From Clostridiales bacterium (lineage in GTDB: Bacteria > Bacillota > Clostridia > Oscillospirales > Oscillospiraceae), in NCBI GenBank assembly GCA_019421525.1, contig JAHZFC010000009.1, forward strand, positions 11,341-27,550: DNA of 16,210 nt. Direction: 5' to 3'. Position 1 is the stretch's first letter; every line of letters begins with the position of its first letter. This document shows positions 14,326 to 16,210 of the stretch, in pieces. The notes below the pieces were generated by a model. That model was not told where the DNA came from and ran no database searches. It saw only the letters and a list, made by a program, of their open reading frames with translations. The translations under genes were made by a program, and so were the position numbers.

Positions 14326-14514
14326 ATGGAGTGGTGGGAGGACCCCAACTGGGAGGACCCGGAGAGAAAAGCCATCCGGGACGAGCAGCGGCGGCAGGCC
14401 CGCCTGGAACATTGGTGGGAGCGGCGGGAGGACGAGCGGCGCAGTCTAAACTGGGGAGACCTGGTGGGAGAGGTGCTGGACCTGCTGCTGGACCTCATCG
14501 ACGCGCTCACATAG
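14326..14514 (+). CDS. Trp-rich charged miniprotein, 62 aa
   Basis: A short ORF in the 269-base gap between the DUF6054-like gene and the kinase. The product begins MEWWEDPNWEDPERK, continues with a highly charged Arg/Glu helix containing EHWWERRED, and ends in an amphipathic leucine/aspartate-rich helix. Six Trp in 62 residues is unusual. No known family is recognised and no signal peptide is visible. The start has only a weak GCGGGAG ribosome site; translation could be coupled to the gene 17 bases upstream. A coding call is favoured because the frame is open, same-strand and fills the gap, but expression is not shown. Confidence 0.6.
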   Translation: MEWWEDPNWEDPERKAIRDEQRRQARLEHWWERREDERRSLNWGDLVGEVLDLLLDLIDALT

Positions 14515-14530
14515 AAAACAGCAGTATCCG

Positions 14531-14552
14531 CTGAAAAGGCCAGGCCTTTCAG
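14531..14552 (+). other. imperfect palindrome before the kinase gene
   Basis: CTGAAAAGGCC, one base, then GGCCTTTCAG: an inverted repeat with one extra A. It lies between the miniprotein stop and the kinase start. No U-run follows, so it is not a typical terminator; an mRNA processing or stability site is possible. Confidence 0.35.
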
Positions 14553-14577
14553 GCGGGTTCAGACAGGGGCGAGGACT

Positions 14578-16065
14578 ATGGAGCAGCAGAGACAACAAAA
14601 TCAACATTCCTCCCTGGTGGCCCGGCTCAATGCCAGGCTGCTGGTGAGGCTGGCGGGCATCTACTTCTGCATGGACCTGCTGCTGGCCGCGCTGTGCCTG
14701 GGCGGGCTGGTGGTATGGGCGGAGATACAGTGCTCCGACGTGGCCGCCCTGGTGGACCAGCGAGGGGTGCCCTCCGCTGAGGCCACCGAGTGGATGCAGG
14801 CCGGAGACTACACCGTCACCGCCCTGGACCGGGACATCCAGGGCTGGGACTGGAGCTGGCTGCCCCTGCCGGACAACACCAGGGAGGGGCTGCGCTCCCT
14901 GTCCGGGGGCGGGGGGACCCTGCTATTGAACCTGCGCTGGGGGGAGGGCAGGCCCTGCTATACCGTGGAGCTGGTCCAGGACGGGCAGCCCTACGCCATC
15001 ACCCTGGATCTGGACACCCAGGTGCGGGTGATCACCTTCGCCGTCCAGGTGCTGCTGGTGTGCCAGGTGATCTCCCTGATCTCCAACCTCTTCAAGAACG
15101 CGGGGACCATCCGCAAGGTGCTCCGGCCCATCCAGGACCTGGCCGCCGCGGCCAGCCGGCTGGGCAGTGTGCCAAATATGAGCCCTGAGGAGCTGCAAAA
15201 GCTGGCCGCCCGGCTGGGGGAGATCGACGACGCCCACCTGGACGAGCGCCTGCCGGTGGACGGCACCCAGAAGGAACTGAAGAACCTGGCCCAGGCCATC
15301 AACGCCATGCTGGACCGGATCGACCAGTCCTACCGGGCCCAGATGCGCTTCGTGTCCGACGCCTCCCACGAGCTGCGCACCCCCATCTCGGTGATCCAGG
15401 GGTATGCCAACCTATTGAACCGCTGGGGCAAGGACGACCCGGAGGCCATGCAGGAGTCCATCGACGCCATCACCCAGGAGGCCCAGTCCATGAAGGAGCT
15501 GGTGGAGCAGCTGCTGTTCCTGGCCCGGGGGGACAACGACTCCCTGGTGGTGGAGCCGGAGGTGTTCGACCTGACGGCGGTGGCCGGACAGGTGATGCGG
15601 GACAGCCAGGTCATCGACCAGACCCATCCCATGGAGGCCCACTGGGACGGGCCGGTGTTCGTCAACTGCGACCTGGGCCTGACCCGCCAGGCCATCCGCA
15701 TCCTGGTGGACAACGCCATCAAGTACACCCCCGACGGCGGGGCCATCACCCTGTCGGTGGAGGAGAAGGAGGGCATGGCCCACCTGTCGGTCACCGACGA
15801 GGGCATCGGCATCTCGCCGGAGGCCCTGCCCCACATCTTCGACCGGTTCTTCCGGGCGGACGAGTCCCGCACCCGGCAGACCGGGGGCTCGGGCCTGGGG
15901 CTGTCCATCGCCAAGTGGATCGTGGAGCGCCACGGCGGCTGGTTCGACGTGGTGTCCCGGCAGAACGTGGGCACCAAGATGACTATCGTGCTGCCCACCG
16001 TCCCCATGCCCGCCGAGCCGGAGCGGGCCGAGGCGGCTCCGGCGGAGGAAAACCAAAAAGCGTGA
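14578..16065 (+). CDS. sensor histidine kinase of the two-component system
   Basis: A 495-residue membrane sensor kinase. Membrane segments lie at about 29-48 and 151-171, enclosing an extracellular sensor of about 100 residues (contains DWSWLPLP and CYTVELVQDGQPYAITLDLD). A HAMP-like linker follows (about 176-250), then HisKA with DASHELRTPISV (phosphorylated His264), and HATPase with N-box Asn379 in LVDNAIKYTPDGG, G1 DEGIGIS (407-413), F-box FDRFFRADESR and G2 GGSGLGLS (436-443). An acidic Ala/Glu tail ends the protein. All catalytic residues are intact. The ATG at 14578 has GCGAGGA just upstream. Its regulator is the OmpR-type gene at 12765. The signal sensed is not predictable from the sensor domain. 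Confidence 0.95.
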   Translation: MEQQRQQNQHSSLVARLNARLLVRLAGIYFCMDLLLAALCLGGLVVWAEIQCSDVAALVDQRGVPSAEATEWMQAGDYTVTALDRDIQGWDWSWLPLPDNTREGLRSLSGGGGTLLLNLRWGEGRPCYTVELVQDGQPYAITLDLDTQVRVITFAVQVLLVCQVISLISNLFKNAGTIRKVLRPIQDLAAAASRLGSVPNMSPEELQKLAARLGEIDDAHLDERLPVDGTQKELKNLAQAINAMLDRIDQSYRAQMRFVSDASHELRTPISVIQGYANLLNRWGKDDPEAMQESIDAITQEAQSMKELVEQLLFLARGDNDSLVVEPEVFDLTAVAGQVMRDSQVIDQTHPMEAHWDGPVFVNCDLGLTRQAIRILVDNAIKYTPDGGAITLSVEEKEGMAHLSVTDEGIGISPEALPHIFDRFFRADESRTRQTGGSGLGLSIAKWIVERHGGWFDVVSRQNVGTKMTIVLPTVPMPAEPERAEAAPAEENQKA

Positions 16066-16073
16066 GAGAAAAG

Positions 16074-16101
16074 GCCGGGGCGCTCCACGGAGCGCCCCGG
16101 C
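16074..16101 (+). terminator. terminator-like hairpin after the kinase gene
   Basis: GCCGGGGCGCTCC (16074-16086) pairs with GGAGCGCCCCGGC (16089-16101), a 13-bp GC stem with a nominal 2-base loop (4 when the closing pair opens), starting 8 bases after the kinase stop. The trailing U-run is poor (TTC), so termination may rely on stem strength. Confidence 0.65.
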
Positions 16102-16107
16102 TTCAGG

Positions 16108-16210
16108 CCGTCGAAAAAGGCAAAGCCTTTTTCGACGGGCGGATTGCGGCCCGCCGCAGCGCACTTCGTCGGCGCAAAGTCGGCTTTCCTCCGTTTCCAC
16201 CTAGCGGTGA
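16108..16210. repeat. palindrome-rich intergenic stretch, possible dispersed repeat
   Basis: A perfect 14-bp stem (CCGTCGAAAAAGGC, AAA loop, complement; 16108-16138) is followed by TGCGGC-CC-GCCGCA (16145-16158) and further small inverted repeats up to the right edge. The first hairpin has five T inside its 3' arm but no U-run after it. No gene is seen here. The density of palindromes suggests a REP-like element that may recur in the genome. Confidence 0.45.

Noticed and set aside
14531..14552. Terminator between miniprotein and kinase genes
   Set aside because: The inverted repeat is not followed by a U-run, so it would not stop transcription in the usual way; kept only as a palindrome.

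Overview
The window is GC-rich (well above 60% by eye) but its content is Gram-positive: a T-box leader, AGGAGG-type ribosome binding sites, an OmpR-type two-component system, a Firmicute-style cysteine synthase, ComEC and lipoproteins with Firmicute lipoboxes. This points to a GC-rich clostridial gut-type organism of the Oscillospiraceae (relatives of Flavonifractor, Pseudoflavonifractor, Lawsonibacter). The family is an inference from composition and gene style, not from a search.

Layout. 1-4258 (minus): a probable operon cysK, then a GH3 beta-N-acetylhexosaminidase lipoprotein (nagZ-like), then comEC, whose C-terminus runs off the left edge. It has a clear sigma-A promoter with a perfect palindrome over the predicted transcription start. 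4505-6223 (plus): a 572-residue membrane-anchored protein of unknown function behind a hairpin-rich leader. It converges on metQ, with a 17-bp bidirectional terminator between them. 6282-9404 (minus): methionine ABC importer genes metN and metI from one promoter, then a terminator, a second promoter and a methionine-type T-box leader (specifier AUG), then metQ. 9627-11998 (plus): a YhcH/YjgK-family protein overlapping a cysteine desulfurase by 4 bases, then a metallo-beta-lactamase-fold hydrolase, closed by two tandem terminators. 12213-16065 (plus): a six-gene cluster of a UBA/TS-N-like small membrane protein, an OmpR-family response regulator, a flavodoxin-like protein, a DUF6054-like protein, a 62-residue Trp-rich miniprotein and a sensor histidine kinase. 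A terminator-like hairpin follows, then a palindrome-rich stretch to the right edge that may be a dispersed intergenic repeat.

How the genes fit together. Three neighbouring units concern sulfur: cysteine synthesis (cysK), methionine uptake (metNI and metQ) and cysteine desulfuration. Only metQ shows uncharged-tRNA control, so the binding protein can be made independently of the permease and ATPase. The two-component cluster is the most unusual part: kinase and regulator are separated by three small conserved-looking genes, one a flavin-binding-fold protein, which suggests a dedicated membrane or redox stress module. I found no tRNA or rRNA gene, CRISPR array, insertion sequence, phage gene or toxin-antitoxin pair.
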